A stretch of 64,000 nucleotides of DNA from an uncultured Fusicatenibacter sp. (GCA_902493585.1 CABUPZ010000001.1:1-64000), one strand, 5' to 3'. Shown: positions 25,075 to 34,214, numbered from the stretch's first letter. A program made the numbers and translations. Notes: a model not told the origin generated them from the sequence alone.

Positions 25075-27153
25075 TTACTCCTGAAACGCCTCGTTCAGTT
25101 CCTCGGTTCCCGGAAGTACAAATCTTCCGTCCTCGATCAGGGAAACCTCCGATCCGTCTTCTTTCTGTACGCGGATGTAGTCCAGTTCATCGTAAGGGAT
25201 CGTGATATCCGTGTGGCATCCAAAATATGCTTTTCCCGGATCTTCCTTCCGCAGGATGGAGATCTCGTTGTCTCTTGCTATGATCTCCTTGCCGTCCGGA
25301 TTGAAGACCGCGGTATCTTCCGCCCAGCTGTAGCAGGTATCTCCCATCGCAAAGTGCGGTCCCATCTTTTCCGCGATCAGGATCGGCAGTTTATCTGCGA
25401 TCTGATATTTTTCCGCCATCACATAGGCGGTGGTGTTGGTTCCGATGGCAAATTCTCCGATGGGCACGGTTTTGTGATGGTTCAGGATATTTGCCTCGAT
25501 GTATTTTCTGTTTTCCTCTTCCTGCTCAAAGTTCGTACAGCCGTAATCTGTGATCATTCCATCGGTGAGTGTCAGACACAGGTTCTGATAATTCAATTCA
25601 TTCAGGTATACGGAGGTCACATGAAGCACACCGCTGGTTCCCTTCAGTACCGGAGAAGTGAAGACTTCGCCGACCGGGATATTCACATCCGCAACGCAGT
25701 TTTCAAAATTTGTCTGCTTTTCCGGCTGCTCCAGTCTGTGCAGCTGGATCCAGAGGTCTGTGCGGTTCTCCCCTTTTCCTTTGACATGAACGCGGGTGCC
25801 CTGATCCAGAGCATCGATCAGGTGCTGCTGGATTCTCTGATATTTCCGGTAGTCCAGAGTGTTGATCTTTACCGTCTCCCGGAAAATCTCTTCAAATTGC
25901 TCCCCGATCTCAGGAACCGGATAAGCAATGATCGTAAAGCTGCGCTCTTCTCCGATAATGTAGCGGTTGGTGATCTGTCCTGCCTCGTTGTCATACCGCA
26001 CCTGCAGCTTCTGCTGTTTTTCATTGAAGGAAAGAGCATCTTTGTTCGCCTTCGGGCTGAACGGCTTTTCTCCAAAAATCTCGATCACCGCAGGGCCGGC
26101 ATGGGTATTCGCCTCTTCCTTATGTTTCTCATAAGCCACCTGCATTGCTCTCAGCCTGCGCTGTACCAGATCCTCGTCCAGAAACATGGCCGCATCTTCT
26201 TTATGATCGTAATCAAACTGTTTGTTTGGAATCGCTCCGGAATATCCGGTTCTCAGTCCTCTCCGGTTCCGGTCCGCCCCGTGAACGGCGCTGCGGTAAA
26301 TCACCGGCTGCAGTCCCATCTCTTCAAACTGAAGGATCGCCGCGCGCACCATCCGTTCAAAGCCCAGATGATAGCGAATATTGACGGTCTTCTTCTTTGA
26401 GAGATCCTTGTTTCCAAGAACGAAACCGATCCGGTATCCTTCGGTGTAAGTCCGTGCCATTGCATCAATCTGCTCCTGCGGAAGACCGTTCAGGAATTCC
26501 GCCGTTTTCCGTTCATTTTCCGTAACATACTCGCCGTACCGGTACAGATAACGGAGATCCGTCAGATCCGCTTTGCGGACAATCTGGGACGCAAAATCCA
26601 GAGACGGATCTACCATCTCACGGATACGGTATTCCATGGTTTCATCGGTGTAATCACTCACATACCAGTAGAACACATCCCGAAGCGCCGCCTTCGTCGG
26701 AAGCTCCTCTTCCTCAAACATATGATAAATCTCCAGGAACAGTTCCATCACTACCACGCAGTCCCACAGACGGCCCTCATAGACGGACACTACCATCCCC
26801 TGGATCTCCGCGTACAGAAAGCTGAGCATCTGGCCATAGCCTTCTCCCAGCATCTTTGCCGCGTATGCCGGATTTCCGTAAGAATGTTCATACATTTCCG
26901 GAAGGATATCCCGATAAGGTCCCACATTGAGCACCTGCAGTTCCTCCATGGAACCATGTTCCAGAATGCCTTCGTTCAGCCTTTTCTCCAGCTCCTGCAG
27001 TTTTACGATATACTTCGCCATCTCAGCAAAATATTCCCGGTAAGTCACCGGAACACTTTTTTCCTCCGGAATCTGCCGGATCCTCTCCAGCGAAAGCTTC
27101 CGGCGTTCCTCAAGAAGCTCTCTTTCTTCCGTATCATTTCTGTAATCCGTCAT
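25075..27153 (-). CDS. M29-type aminopeptidase with long N-terminal extension
   Basis: A 692-residue protein. The C-terminal ~350 residues match M29 (AmpS / aminopeptidase T) metallopeptidases: a PVGEVFTSP motif, a GITDYGC-like stretch (MITDYGC), FAIGTNT and an HFAMGDTCYSW segment supplying metal ligands. The first ~330 residues are mostly helical, resemble no domain I recognise, and are absent from the ~410-residue M29 enzymes. It likely releases N-terminal amino acids in the cytosol. ATG 27153 was preferred for its AAAGGAAAAG site. It overlaps the HD gene by 20 bases. Confidence 0.85.
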   Translation of the reverse strand: MTDYRNDTEERELLEERRKLSLERIRQIPEEKSVPVTYREYFAEMAKYIVKLQELEKRLNEGILEHGSMEELQVLNVGPYRDILPEMYEHSYGNPAYAAKMLGEGYGQMLSFLYAEIQGMVVSVYEGRLWDCVVVMELFLEIYHMFEEEELPTKAALRDVFYWYVSDYTDETMEYRIREMVDPSLDFASQIVRKADLTDLRYLYRYGEYVTENERKTAEFLNGLPQEQIDAMARTYTEGYRIGFVLGNKDLSKKKTVNIRYHLGFERMVRAAILQFEEMGLQPVIYRSAVHGADRNRRGLRTGYSGAIPNKQFDYDHKEDAAMFLDEDLVQRRLRAMQVAYEKHKEEANTHAGPAVIEIFGEKPFSPKANKDALSFNEKQQKLQVRYDNEAGQITNRYIIGEERSFTIIAYPVPEIGEQFEEIFRETVKINTLDYRKYQRIQQHLIDALDQGTRVHVKGKGENRTDLWIQLHRLEQPEKQTNFENCVADVNIPVGEVFTSPVLKGTSGVLHVTSVYLNELNYQNLCLTLTDGMITDYGCTNFEQEEENRKYIEANILNHHKTVPIGEFAIGTNTTAYVMAEKYQIADKLPILIAEKMGPHFAMGDTCYSWAEDTAVFNPDGKEIIARDNEISILRKEDPGKAYFGCHTDITIPYDELDYIRVQKEDGSEVSLIEDGRFVLPGTEELNEAFQE

Positions 27154-27760
27154 CACTCTTTTCCTTTCTGTCATCGATCAGTCTGCCCTGCGCCACATTT
27201 TTTTCCAGCAGTTCCTTCATATATTCCCAAATCTGGCTGGAACCGGTCTCCGTATACTCGTTGCGCTTCAGCACCTGCGAGATCCGCACCTGATGTCCCG
27301 TCCAGTCTTTTCCTTCGTTGTAATCATTCAGGAGCAGCGGCTGAAAATTGTCCATCGTATGGGCAAACCTTGCTTCCGGCGTTTCGTACGCCTCAAATTC
27401 CTCCCAGAGCTGTCTCAGTTTTTCTCCCTGATCCTCCGGAAGCAGTCCGAAGATCCTTTCGGCAGCCTTTTTCTCCCGTTCTTCCTTCGTGCGGTTCGCC
27501 TCCTCGTCATAGGCATAGGTGTCCCCCGCATCGATTTCCACCAGATCGTGGATCAGTATCATGACCATTGTTTTTGCGATATCCACCGGCTGATTGGAAT
27601 ATTCCTGCAGAAGCCACGCCATCAGCGCCATATGCCAGGCATGCTCCGCGTCGCCTTCTCTGCGGGAATATCCGCAGATATGCGTCTGACGCTCAATCTG
27701 CTTTTCCCGGTCAATCTCCAGAATAAACTCCACCTGTCGGTTCCATCGTTCCCGATCCAT
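27134..27760 (-). CDS. HD domain hydrolase
   Basis: A 208-residue HD-superfamily protein. The metal-binding residues are H in the GDAEHAWHMA block, HD in MILIHDLVEID and a later D in the FAHTMDNFQPLL block. This arrangement resembles YfbR/HDDC2-type nucleotidases that hydrolyse deoxynucleoside monophosphates (inferred from pattern). It is in the leftward run between a small membrane protein (six bases upstream) and the aminopeptidase (overlapping). Confidence 0.85.
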   Translation of the reverse strand: MDRERWNRQVEFILEIDREKQIERQTHICGYSRREGDAEHAWHMALMAWLLQEYSNQPVDIAKTMVMILIHDLVEIDAGDTYAYDEEANRTKEEREKKAAERIFGLLPEDQGEKLRQLWEEFEAYETPEARFAHTMDNFQPLLLNDYNEGKDWTGHQVRISQVLKRNEYTETGSSQIWEYMKELLEKNVAQGRLIDDRKEKSDDGLQK

Positions 27761-27766
27761 CTTTCC

Positions 27767-28078
27767 TCACACTCCTATCAGAAACAGAGAAAGCCACAGT
27801 ACCGCCAGCACTCCGCAGGAAACGGAGCCGATCACCGACTTTCTGTGGCTGACTTTCTCCTCCCGGAAGCTTTTCAGCCCCAGGTAAAACCCATAAACAG
27901 ACGTCAGCATGGCAAACAAAGCGATAGCGCCTGCATAAACGCCTGCCTCGCCTCCAAAGGCAAACGATATCACCGCGTCCACCACGAAAAGCCCGCCGGA
28001 AAGAATCGCCAGCCGTACCGCCGTACCGCCTCCCTGGGAATGTTTCCTGATAAAATTGTAATTATACTTCTTCGCCAT
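27767..28078 (-). CDS. Small membrane protein, function unknown
   Basis: A 103-residue protein with a charged start (MAKKYNYNFIRKHSQGGG) and three hydrophobic segments, at about residues 20-42, 45-65 and 80-101. I do not recognise the family with certainty. ATG 28078 has an AGGAGAC site. It overlaps the VanZ gene by 17 bases, which supports co-expression. Confidence 0.75.
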   Translation of the reverse strand: MAKKYNYNFIRKHSQGGGTAVRLAILSGGLFVVDAVISFAFGGEAGVYAGAIALFAMLTSVYGFYLGLKSFREEKVSHRKSVIGSVSCGVLAVLWLSLFLIGV

Positions 28079-28535
28079 ACCTGCGTCTCCTGATTTTATC
28101 ACATAGTAAAAAAATCCAATAACCGCTCAGTGCACCCAGCGTATTCAGGATCATATCATCCACGTCAAAACAGCCGACCTTCCAAGTCAGCTGCACCGTC
28201 TCCACACCGAGACTGAACGCAAATCCCAGAAGAGTTACCAGCCAGAAGCTGCGCATCCTCCGGTGCATGACCGGAAGAAAGAATCCGAACGGCCAGAAAC
28301 CGATCACATTTCCAGCCAGATTCAGAAACGCAGCCAGATTTCCCACCTGGCTGCGGTAGATCCAGAATCTCCGAACCTCCCGGAACGGTATCAGATTATA
28401 TCTGTAATCCTGATCTGCAAAAGAATTCCTTCCGTAAATTTCCGCAAAAAACAGAAAATATACCAGCAGCAGGATATAAATTACAAACAGAATCCGGCCG
28501 ATCACACGGATTCTGTTTTTGGTTTCTGTTTTCAA
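28062..28535 (-). CDS. VanZ family membrane protein
   Basis: A 157-residue VanZ-like protein with four transmembrane helices and the family pattern NLIPFRE, then NLAGNVIGFWPFGFFLP and FSLGVETVQL, then FDVDDMILNTLGALSGY. VanZ proteins can raise tolerance to teicoplanin and related compounds, but most chromosomal members have no known role. The start is TTG 28535, six bases after AAGGAG. It follows the pyr genes and the 50-residue protein on the leftward strand. Confidence 0.9.
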   Translation of the reverse strand: MKTETKNRIRVIGRILFVIYILLLVYFLFFAEIYGRNSFADQDYRYNLIPFREVRRFWIYRSQVGNLAAFLNLAGNVIGFWPFGFFLPVMHRRMRSFWLVTLLGFAFSLGVETVQLTWKVGCFDVDDMILNTLGALSGYWIFLLCDKIRRRRYGEEV

Positions 28536-28557
28536 TGACTTCTCCTTGTTAAATAAC

Positions 28558-28710
28558 TCAAAACGTTATTTCTGCACGCCGTTTTAAAAGTCTGGCACCG
28601 TTTACAATCATCAGGACTCCCATGGAAATCCCGGCAGCCAGAAGGAGGATTCCCATCGCAATGCTTCCGCCTCCGGTCTGACCCATGGTCTTGAAAACTT
28701 TTTCATTCAT
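28558..28710 (-). CDS. Small 50-residue membrane protein in the pyr operon
   Basis: ATG 28710 follows an AGAGGTG site and reads 50 codons to TGA. The protein starts MNEKVFKTMGQTGGGS, has one long hydrophobic segment (about residues 16-40, IAMGILLLAAGISMGVLMIV) and ends with basic residues (RLLKRRAE). The charge pattern predicts a single membrane span with the basic C terminus inside. It lies 22 bases after pyrE and 22 bases before vanZ, all on the same strand, so it is part of that transcript. The family is not recognised. Confidence 0.75.
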   Translation of the reverse strand: MNEKVFKTMGQTGGGSIAMGILLLAAGISMGVLMIVNGARLLKRRAEITF

Positions 28711-28732
28711 AAAAACAACACCTCTTTATTTT

Positions 28733-29407
28733 TTACTGTGCACCATATTCCGCATAATATGCATCAATCGCTGCTTTCATTGTGTCGTCGATAATCACTT
28801 TTCCCTGGCATGGCTTGTTGTACAGATATTCGATCACTTCTTCCATCGTAACGATCGCATTTGCCGGGAATCCGTATGTCTCCTGGATCTCTTCCAGCGC
28901 GCTCTTGGTTCCTTTTCCACGCTCCATGCGGTTCAGGGATACCATCAGGCCCTTGATCTCCACATTGCCCTGTGCCTGGATGATCGGGAAGGTCTCCTCA
29001 ATGGATTTTCCGGAAGTAGTCACATCCTCAATGATCACCACACGGTCTCCGTCCTTGATCCTGCTTCCCAGAAGGATTCCTGTATCCCCGTGATCCTTCA
29101 CCTCTTTACGGTTGGAACAATAACGGATATCCACACCGTACAGCTCGCTGATCGCCATGGTGGTGGCAACGCTCAGCGGAATGCCCTTGTATGCCGGTCC
29201 GAAAAGTACATCAAAATCCAGACCATAATTGTCGTGGATCGCCTTCGCGTAATACTCACCCAGACGCTTCAGCTGTGTTCCTGTCACGTAAGCGCCCGCG
29301 TTCATGAAAAATGGGGATTTTCTTCCGCTCTTCAGCGTAAACTCTCCAAATTTCAGTACCTGGCTCTCCACCATAAACTCAATAAATTCCTGCTTATATG
29401 CTTCCAT
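28733..29407 (-). CDS. pyrE: Orotate phosphoribosyltransferase
   Basis: A 224-residue PyrE that makes orotidine monophosphate from orotate and PRPP. The PRPP-binding motif reads VVIIEDVTTSGKSIEE, the flexible lysine-rich loop is RKEVKDHGDTG, and GPAYKGIPLS precedes them. It lies 27 bases after pyrD in the leftward operon and ends 22 bases before a small membrane protein gene. Confidence 0.97.
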   Translation of the reverse strand: MEAYKQEFIEFMVESQVLKFGEFTLKSGRKSPFFMNAGAYVTGTQLKRLGEYYAKAIHDNYGLDFDVLFGPAYKGIPLSVATTMAISELYGVDIRYCSNRKEVKDHGDTGILLGSRIKDGDRVVIIEDVTTSGKSIEETFPIIQAQGNVEIKGLMVSLNRMERGKGTKSALEEIQETYGFPANAIVTMEEVIEYLYNKPCQGKVIIDDTMKAAIDAYYAEYGAQ

Positions 29408-29434
29408 TGTATTTCAAACCTCCTGTTGAAACGA

Positions 29435-30352
29435 TCAGACGATTCCGATCAGTTCATGAATATCCCTGATATTATGTTTTCTCATGTATTCTTCGATTCC
29501 GTGAACGGTCTCCACCGTCGCGTACGGATTCACAAAGTTTGCCGTTCCGATGGACACTGCCGTCGCGCCTGCCATCAGGAACTCCAGAGCGTCCTCTGCA
29601 TTGGAGATGCCTCCCATTCCGATGATCGGAAGCTGTACCGCATGGGCAACCTGATAAACCATCCGCACCGCGATGGGCTTCACTGCCGGGCCGGACATTC
29701 CCCCGGTCTTATTTGCCAGGGCAAAGGTTCTGCGGTTAATATCGATCTTCATACCGGTCAGGGTGTTGATCAGGGAAAGGACGTCCGCCCCTCCGCTCTC
29801 CGCCGCCCGCGCCATCTCGGTGATATCTGTCACGTTCGGACTGAGTTTCATGATCACCGGCTGCTTCGCGTATTTTTTGATCTCCCGGGTAATTGCCTCC
29901 ACGGCCTTCGGATCCTGTCCGAAAGCGATTCCGCCTTCCTTTACGTTCGGACAGGAAATGTTGATCTCCAGTAGATCCACCGGCTCGTCAGACAGACGTT
30001 CCACCACCTCACAGTAATCCTGTGTGCTCTTTCCGCAGACATTGACGATCACTTTCGTGTCAAACTGCTTCAGGAACGGCAGATCTCTTTTGCAGAATAC
30101 TTCCATTCCCGGATTCTGAAGACCGATGGCATTAAGCATGCCTCCGTAAACCTCAGCAATCCGCGGCGTTGGATTTCCCGGCCACGGTACATTGGCCACA
30201 CCTTTGGTCACCACCGCGCCAAGCTGGTTCAGATCTACAAATTCACTGTATTCCGCTCCGGAACCAAACGTGCCGGAAGCTGTCATCACCGGATTTTTCA
30301 GTTCCACTCCCGCCAGGCTGACGCCAAGATGCAGACTGTCTTTCTTCATCAT
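29435..30352 (-). CDS. pyrD: Dihydroorotate dehydrogenase B, catalytic subunit
   Basis: A 305-residue class 1B FMN enzyme. The active-site cysteine is in INISCPNVKEGG, and the FMN-binding region IIGMGGISNAEDALEFL lies near the C terminus. It works with PyrK to pass electrons to NAD+. Its ATG is seven bases after GGAGG and overlaps the pyrK end by four bases. Confidence 0.97.
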   Translation of the reverse strand: MMKKDSLHLGVSLAGVELKNPVMTASGTFGSGAEYSEFVDLNQLGAVVTKGVANVPWPGNPTPRIAEVYGGMLNAIGLQNPGMEVFCKRDLPFLKQFDTKVIVNVCGKSTQDYCEVVERLSDEPVDLLEINISCPNVKEGGIAFGQDPKAVEAITREIKKYAKQPVIMKLSPNVTDITEMARAAESGGADVLSLINTLTGMKIDINRRTFALANKTGGMSGPAVKPIAVRMVYQVAHAVQLPIIGMGGISNAEDALEFLMAGATAVSIGTANFVNPYATVETVHGIEEYMRKHNIRDIHELIGIV

Positions 30353-31119
30353 AACTCCACCTCCGTGCTCAGGAATACGGGACCATCCTTGCAGATTCTC
30401 TTATTGTGAACCTGGGAATGTCCGTCCACCTCTGTGGATTTGCAGACACAGGCAAGACATGCGCCGATTCCGCAGGCCATTTTTTCTTCCATGGATACCC
30501 AGCAGGGGATTCCTTTCTCCAGCGCGTAAGCTTTGATCGCCCGCAGCATCGGAGTCGGCCCGCAGGCGAAGATCAGATCCGCCTCCAGCCGGTTGACTTT
30601 CACCGCGTCGAGCACATTTCCTTTCGTTCCTGCGCTGCCATCCTCGGTGGCAAGATACAGCTGGCCTGCCGCGTTCAGTTCCTCGGTCAGAAACAGTTCG
30701 TCCCGGTATCCGGAAACGATGATTTTCTCTCCCTGGATCGCCTTGGCGGTTTCCAGCATCGGCGGGATACCGATTCCTCCGCCCATCAGCATGACACGTT
30801 TCCCTTTCGCCTCCTCCAGCGGAAATCCATTGCCCAGAGGTCCCAGGATATCGATGGGATCCCCGGCGCGAAGACGGGAAAACTCTCTGGTTCCGTCTCC
30901 CGCGATCCGGTAAACGATACGCAGGGCGTCCTTTTCCCTGTCGATCTCACACAGGGAGATTGGGCGCGGAAGCAGTCTGCTGGCATCTTTCGTATATACA
31001 GAAACAAATTGTCCCGGCTTCGCCTCTCTTGCGATCGCTTTTGTGGAGATCCACATGCTGTAGATATCCTTTGCAATGCATTCCTGGCTGATCACCGTAC
31101 AGCATTCTTTGATTTTCAT
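30349..31119 (-). CDS. pyrK: Dihydroorotate dehydrogenase B, electron transfer subunit
   Basis: A 256-residue ferredoxin-reductase-type protein. An FAD-binding RPISLCEI motif lies near residue 53 and an NAD-binding GGGIGIPPM block follows. A C-terminal 2Fe-2S site has four cysteines (CGIGACLACVCK, then CKDGPVF). It carries electrons from PyrD flavin to NAD+. It overlaps pyrD by four bases and follows pyrF by 58 bases. Confidence 0.96.
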   Translation of the reverse strand: MKIKECCTVISQECIAKDIYSMWISTKAIAREAKPGQFVSVYTKDASRLLPRPISLCEIDREKDALRIVYRIAGDGTREFSRLRAGDPIDILGPLGNGFPLEEAKGKRVMLMGGGIGIPPMLETAKAIQGEKIIVSGYRDELFLTEELNAAGQLYLATEDGSAGTKGNVLDAVKVNRLEADLIFACGPTPMLRAIKAYALEKGIPCWVSMEEKMACGIGACLACVCKSTEVDGHSQVHNKRICKDGPVFLSTEVEL

Positions 31120-31177
31120 ACTTCTATCTTTCTCCTCATCCAGATGGTAATTCCCTATTGTTCAGGCGCCATCTCTT

Positions 31178-32107
31178 TTATTTGGCATTCTCGAGAGCTG
31201 TGCTGATGTCTGTCACCATATCCACAACCGCCTGACGGGAAGCGTCCGCAAAATTCTCCGCACCGAAGGACGCATATTTCTCCTGCTTGTAAGCAGCGAT
31301 GATTCCTCTGGAAGAGTTCACGATTGCGCCCAGGCCGTCCTCATTGAAGAAATGTACCAGATCCTTGCCCTGGCCTCCCTGCGCTCCGTAGCCCGGAACC
31401 AGGATGTATGCCTTCGGCATGATGCTACGCAGTACTTTTCCCATCTTCGGATAAGTCGCTCCCACAACAGCTCCGATGTAGCTGTAGGAATCACCCATGT
31501 GCTCCTCGCCCCATGCAGCCACCTGCTCACCGACCCACTCATACAGCGGGCGTCCGTCGATCAGGCGATCCTGAAATTCGCCGCTGGAAGGATTGGACGT
31601 CTTTACCAGAATAAACAGACCTTTTTTCTCCTCTTTGCAGACCTTGATAAACGGTTTTACACCGTCAGAGCCAAGGTACGGATTCACGGTTGCAAAATCC
31701 TCATGGAATCCTGCATAAGACTTGGATCCTACCTGAACATGTCCCAGATGGCCTACCGCATATGCCTCAGAAGTGGAGCCGATATCGCCGCGCTTTACGT
31801 CGCCGATGACCACCAGGCCTTTTTCCTGACAATAGGAAACGGTCTTTTCATAAGCTGCCATTCCCGGAACACCGAACTGTTCGTACATTGCCACCTGCGG
31901 CTTTACCGCCGGAATCAGATCATAAGTAGCGTCAACGATCGCCTTGTTGAACTGCCAGATGGCCTCTGCCGCTCCCTCCAGTGTCTCACCGTACTCGGCA
32001 AACGCTTTTTTCTGCACATGCTCCGGCACATAGGACAGCATCGGATCCAGTCCTACGACGATCGGTGCATTGGTTGCTTTGATCTTTTCAATCAGTTTGT
32101 TAATCAT
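31178..32107 (-). CDS. pyrF: Orotidine 5'-phosphate decarboxylase (type 2)
   Basis: A 309-residue group 2 OMP decarboxylase. VVGLDPML sits at the start, AVKPQVAMYE follows, and the catalytic KRGDIGSTS block (VIGDVKRGDIG) is conserved. Type 2 enzymes are longer than the ~240-residue type 1. It is the second gene of the leftward pyr operon, 89 bases after pyrC. Confidence 0.96.
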   Translation of the reverse strand: MINKLIEKIKATNAPIVVGLDPMLSYVPEHVQKKAFAEYGETLEGAAEAIWQFNKAIVDATYDLIPAVKPQVAMYEQFGVPGMAAYEKTVSYCQEKGLVVIGDVKRGDIGSTSEAYAVGHLGHVQVGSKSYAGFHEDFATVNPYLGSDGVKPFIKVCKEEKKGLFILVKTSNPSSGEFQDRLIDGRPLYEWVGEQVAAWGEEHMGDSYSYIGAVVGATYPKMGKVLRSIMPKAYILVPGYGAQGGQGKDLVHFFNEDGLGAIVNSSRGIIAAYKQEKYASFGAENFADASRQAVVDMVTDISTALENAK

Positions 32108-32196
32108 GTTTCCCTGTTCTCCTCATTTTATCTTATCTTTTTATCTCATCTTTTGATCATTCCTGCTTTTCAGGCTTCTGCAATGCTGCTGTAATA

Positions 32197-33477
32197 CTAT
32201 CTTGCCTGATAAACGATCTTTCCGTCACAGATCGTGTATTTCACGCTGCCTTTCACCTTTTTCCCTCCAAAAGGAGTATTCTTTCCTCTGGAGACAAAGG
32301 TTTTCGGATCGATCACATATTCCTCGTTGGGATCGATGATCGTCACATCCGCGTCCTTCCCCGGCTTCAGGGAGCCTTTCTGCTCCATGTGGAGGATCCG
32401 CGCCGGATTGTAGCTCATCTTCTCCGCCATCTGCATCGGAGTCAGGATTCCGGTATCCACCAACTCCGTGATCGTCAGCGCCACGCTGGTCTCGAGTCCG
32501 ACAATGCCGAACGGAGCCTTCTGAAAGCTCTGCTGTTTTTCTTCCAGCGCATGGGGCGCATGGTCGGTGCTGATCACGTCAAAGATATCGTCCTTCAGCC
32601 CCTGCTTCAGGGCTTCCACATCTTCCTTCGTGCGCAGCGGCGGGTTCATTTTATAATTGGTATCTCCCTTTACCATATCGTCGGTGGAAAGCGTAAAGTG
32701 GTGCGGGCATACTTCCGCAGAGATGGATACGCCGTTCCTGCGGGCTTCCTCCACCATCTTTGCGCTGTCCTTTGTGGAGCAGTGGCAAAGATGCAGATGC
32801 GCTCCTGTATTTTTGGCAAGGACTATGTCACGGGCAATGATCACATCCTCCACCGCATTGGAGATGCCTGGAAGATTCCATTCCTGCGACTTGTCTCCCT
32901 GATTCATGCAGCCACCGTGTACCATATTGATATCTTCACAGTGCGCAAGCACCGGAATGTTTCTTCTCGCCGCGATCTTCATCGCTTCCTCATAAAGCTG
33001 GGCATTCATCACGGACTTTCCGTCCTCGCTGATTGCCGGAATTCCGGCATCCACCATCCCGTCGATATCCGCCAGTTTTTCTCCCATCATGCCCTCTGTG
33101 ATCGCGCCCACCTGAAGCACATGGATCGGCGCATGCTGTCTCGCCTTGTTTTTCACATAATTGACACGGTCCGGATTGTCAATGACCGGTTTTGTGTTCG
33201 GCATTGCAAGTACCGTTGTCACACCGCCCTTGGCTGCCGCCATCGCACCGGTAATGATATCCTCCTTATGGGTCAGGCCCGGATCTCTGAAATGCACATG
33301 CATATCGATCAGACCCGGCATGACATAACAGCCTGCCGCGTCGATCACTTTCGCGGCGCTGTCCGAAATCTCCTTCTCAACCTTGGCGATCCTGCCGTTC
33401 TCAATCAGCACATCACAGATCTCATCCAGCCGGCTGTCTGGATCGATGACATGTCCGTTTTTAATCAAGATACTCAT
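32197..33477 (-). CDS. pyrC: Dihydroorotase
   Basis: A 426-residue class I dihydroorotase. The zinc site starts with DMHVHFRDPGLTHKE, and other ligands are in HCEDI, LHLCHCST and STDHAPH. It converts carbamoyl-aspartate to dihydroorotate. It is the first gene of the leftward pyr operon in this window. A TATGAT lies at about 33534-33539, with no convincing -35 and no PyrR-type leader before it. carA, carB and pyrB are not in the window. Confidence 0.97.
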   Translation of the reverse strand: MSILIKNGHVIDPDSRLDEICDVLIENGRIAKVEKEISDSAAKVIDAAGCYVMPGLIDMHVHFRDPGLTHKEDIITGAMAAAKGGVTTVLAMPNTKPVIDNPDRVNYVKNKARQHAPIHVLQVGAITEGMMGEKLADIDGMVDAGIPAISEDGKSVMNAQLYEEAMKIAARRNIPVLAHCEDINMVHGGCMNQGDKSQEWNLPGISNAVEDVIIARDIVLAKNTGAHLHLCHCSTKDSAKMVEEARRNGVSISAEVCPHHFTLSTDDMVKGDTNYKMNPPLRTKEDVEALKQGLKDDIFDVISTDHAPHALEEKQQSFQKAPFGIVGLETSVALTITELVDTGILTPMQMAEKMSYNPARILHMEQKGSLKPGKDADVTIIDPNEEYVIDPKTFVSRGKNTPFGGKKVKGSVKYTICDGKIVYQAR

Positions 33478-33572
33478 AACTTCGTTTTCCTCGTTTCTGC
33501 TTATGGTCTGCTTACAGATTCATTTACCCTTTTATCATACACGAAATCTTCAATGAAATAAAGAGTTTTTTC

Positions 33573-33601
33573 TTGACTTTTTGTTTTCAAAAGTCTATAA
33601 T
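33573..33601 (+). promoter_or_regulatory. Promoter of the cold-shock leader RNA
   Basis: TTGACT (33573-33578), 17-base spacer, TATAAT (33596-33601). Transcription should begin near 33608. Confidence 0.85.
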
Positions 33602-33607
33602 TAAAGC

Positions 33608-33709
33608 AATTAAAAAAAGTTGTGGATGTAATACAAGGTCACTAGTTATTAGAGATTATATTAACGATTCACCTTCAATATAATCTGTAATAGCTGGTGA
33701 ATTTTTTTT
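33608..33709 (+). ncRNA. Leader RNA with intrinsic terminator upstream of csp
   Basis: From the promoter the RNA runs about 100 bases into a 23-base imperfect stem. The left arm at 33640-33662 starts CACTAG, the right arm at 33677-33699 ends CTGGTG, and eight T follow (33702-33709). Inside the loop ATTCACC can instead pair with GGTGAAT at the foot of the stem, so two folds compete. The csp start lies 82 bases further on, with no strong second promoter. This fits a leader that ends transcription unless conditions change, or a short stable RNA. Confidence 0.6.
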
Positions 33710-33790
33710 CTGAAAACTTCGCCCGCTTATGGTGAGCAAAGACTTGCCAAACATCACGTTTTTATTTTATTTCTATGGAGGTAACACACA

Positions 33791-33991
33791 ATGAACAAGG
33801 GAACAGTAAAATGGTTTAACGCTGAGAAAGGTTATGGCTTCATCACCGGAGAAGACGGAAACGACGTATTCGTACACTTCTCCGCAATTCAGGGCGAAGG
33901 ATTCAAATCTCTGGATGAAGGCCAGGCTGTTACTTACGATCTGACCGAAGGCGCTCGCGGCATGCAGGCTGCCAACGTTGTAAAATGCTGA
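33791..33991 (+). CDS. Cold-shock protein (CSD)
   Basis: A 66-residue cold-shock domain protein with RNP1-like KGYGFIT and RNP2 DVFVHFSAI, starting [14 protein letters not shown]. It binds single-stranded RNA and DNA as an RNA chaperone. GGAGGTAAC precedes the ATG. A terminator follows, so it is monocistronic, controlled by the long leader upstream. Confidence 0.96.
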   Translation: MNKGTVKWFNAEKGYGFITGEDGNDVFVHFSAIQGEGFKSLDEGQAVTYDLTEGARGMQAANVVKC

Positions 33992-34031
33992 TCATTTCCA
34001 GTACGGAAGAACACTGCTTAAGAACATTCCA

Positions 34032-34067
34032 TACCGCTGCCCACGCTCTGTGGACAGCGGTATTTTT
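34032..34067 (+). terminator. Terminator of csp
   Basis: TACCGCTGCCCAC (34032-34044) pairs with GTGGACAGCGGTA (34050-34062) with one mismatch, then T5. Confidence 0.85.
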
Positions 34068-34139
34068 AACAAACTTACAGCATATAAAAGCGGATCGTTT
34101 TTTTCATAGGGAAGCAATTTCCTATGAAATAAAAACACA

Positions 34140-34168
34140 GGCCGCTGCATATGATCTCCGCAGCGGCC
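34140..34168 (-). terminator. Terminator of the 90-residue membrane protein gene
   Basis: GGCCGCTGC (34140-34148) pairs with GCAGCGGCC (34160-34168). Read leftward, TGTGTTTTTATTT follows. Confidence 0.75.
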
Positions 34169-34214
34169 CATCCATTTTATCCCTATATCCGTTTTTTCGT
34201 TTTTCGTATCTCTT

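Noticed and set aside
33478..33560. PyrR attenuator or other pyrimidine leader before pyrC
   Set aside because: No anti-terminator/terminator pair and no PyrR-binding loop on the leftward strand; the leader is short. The hairpin at 33640-33709 faces the other way and belongs to csp.
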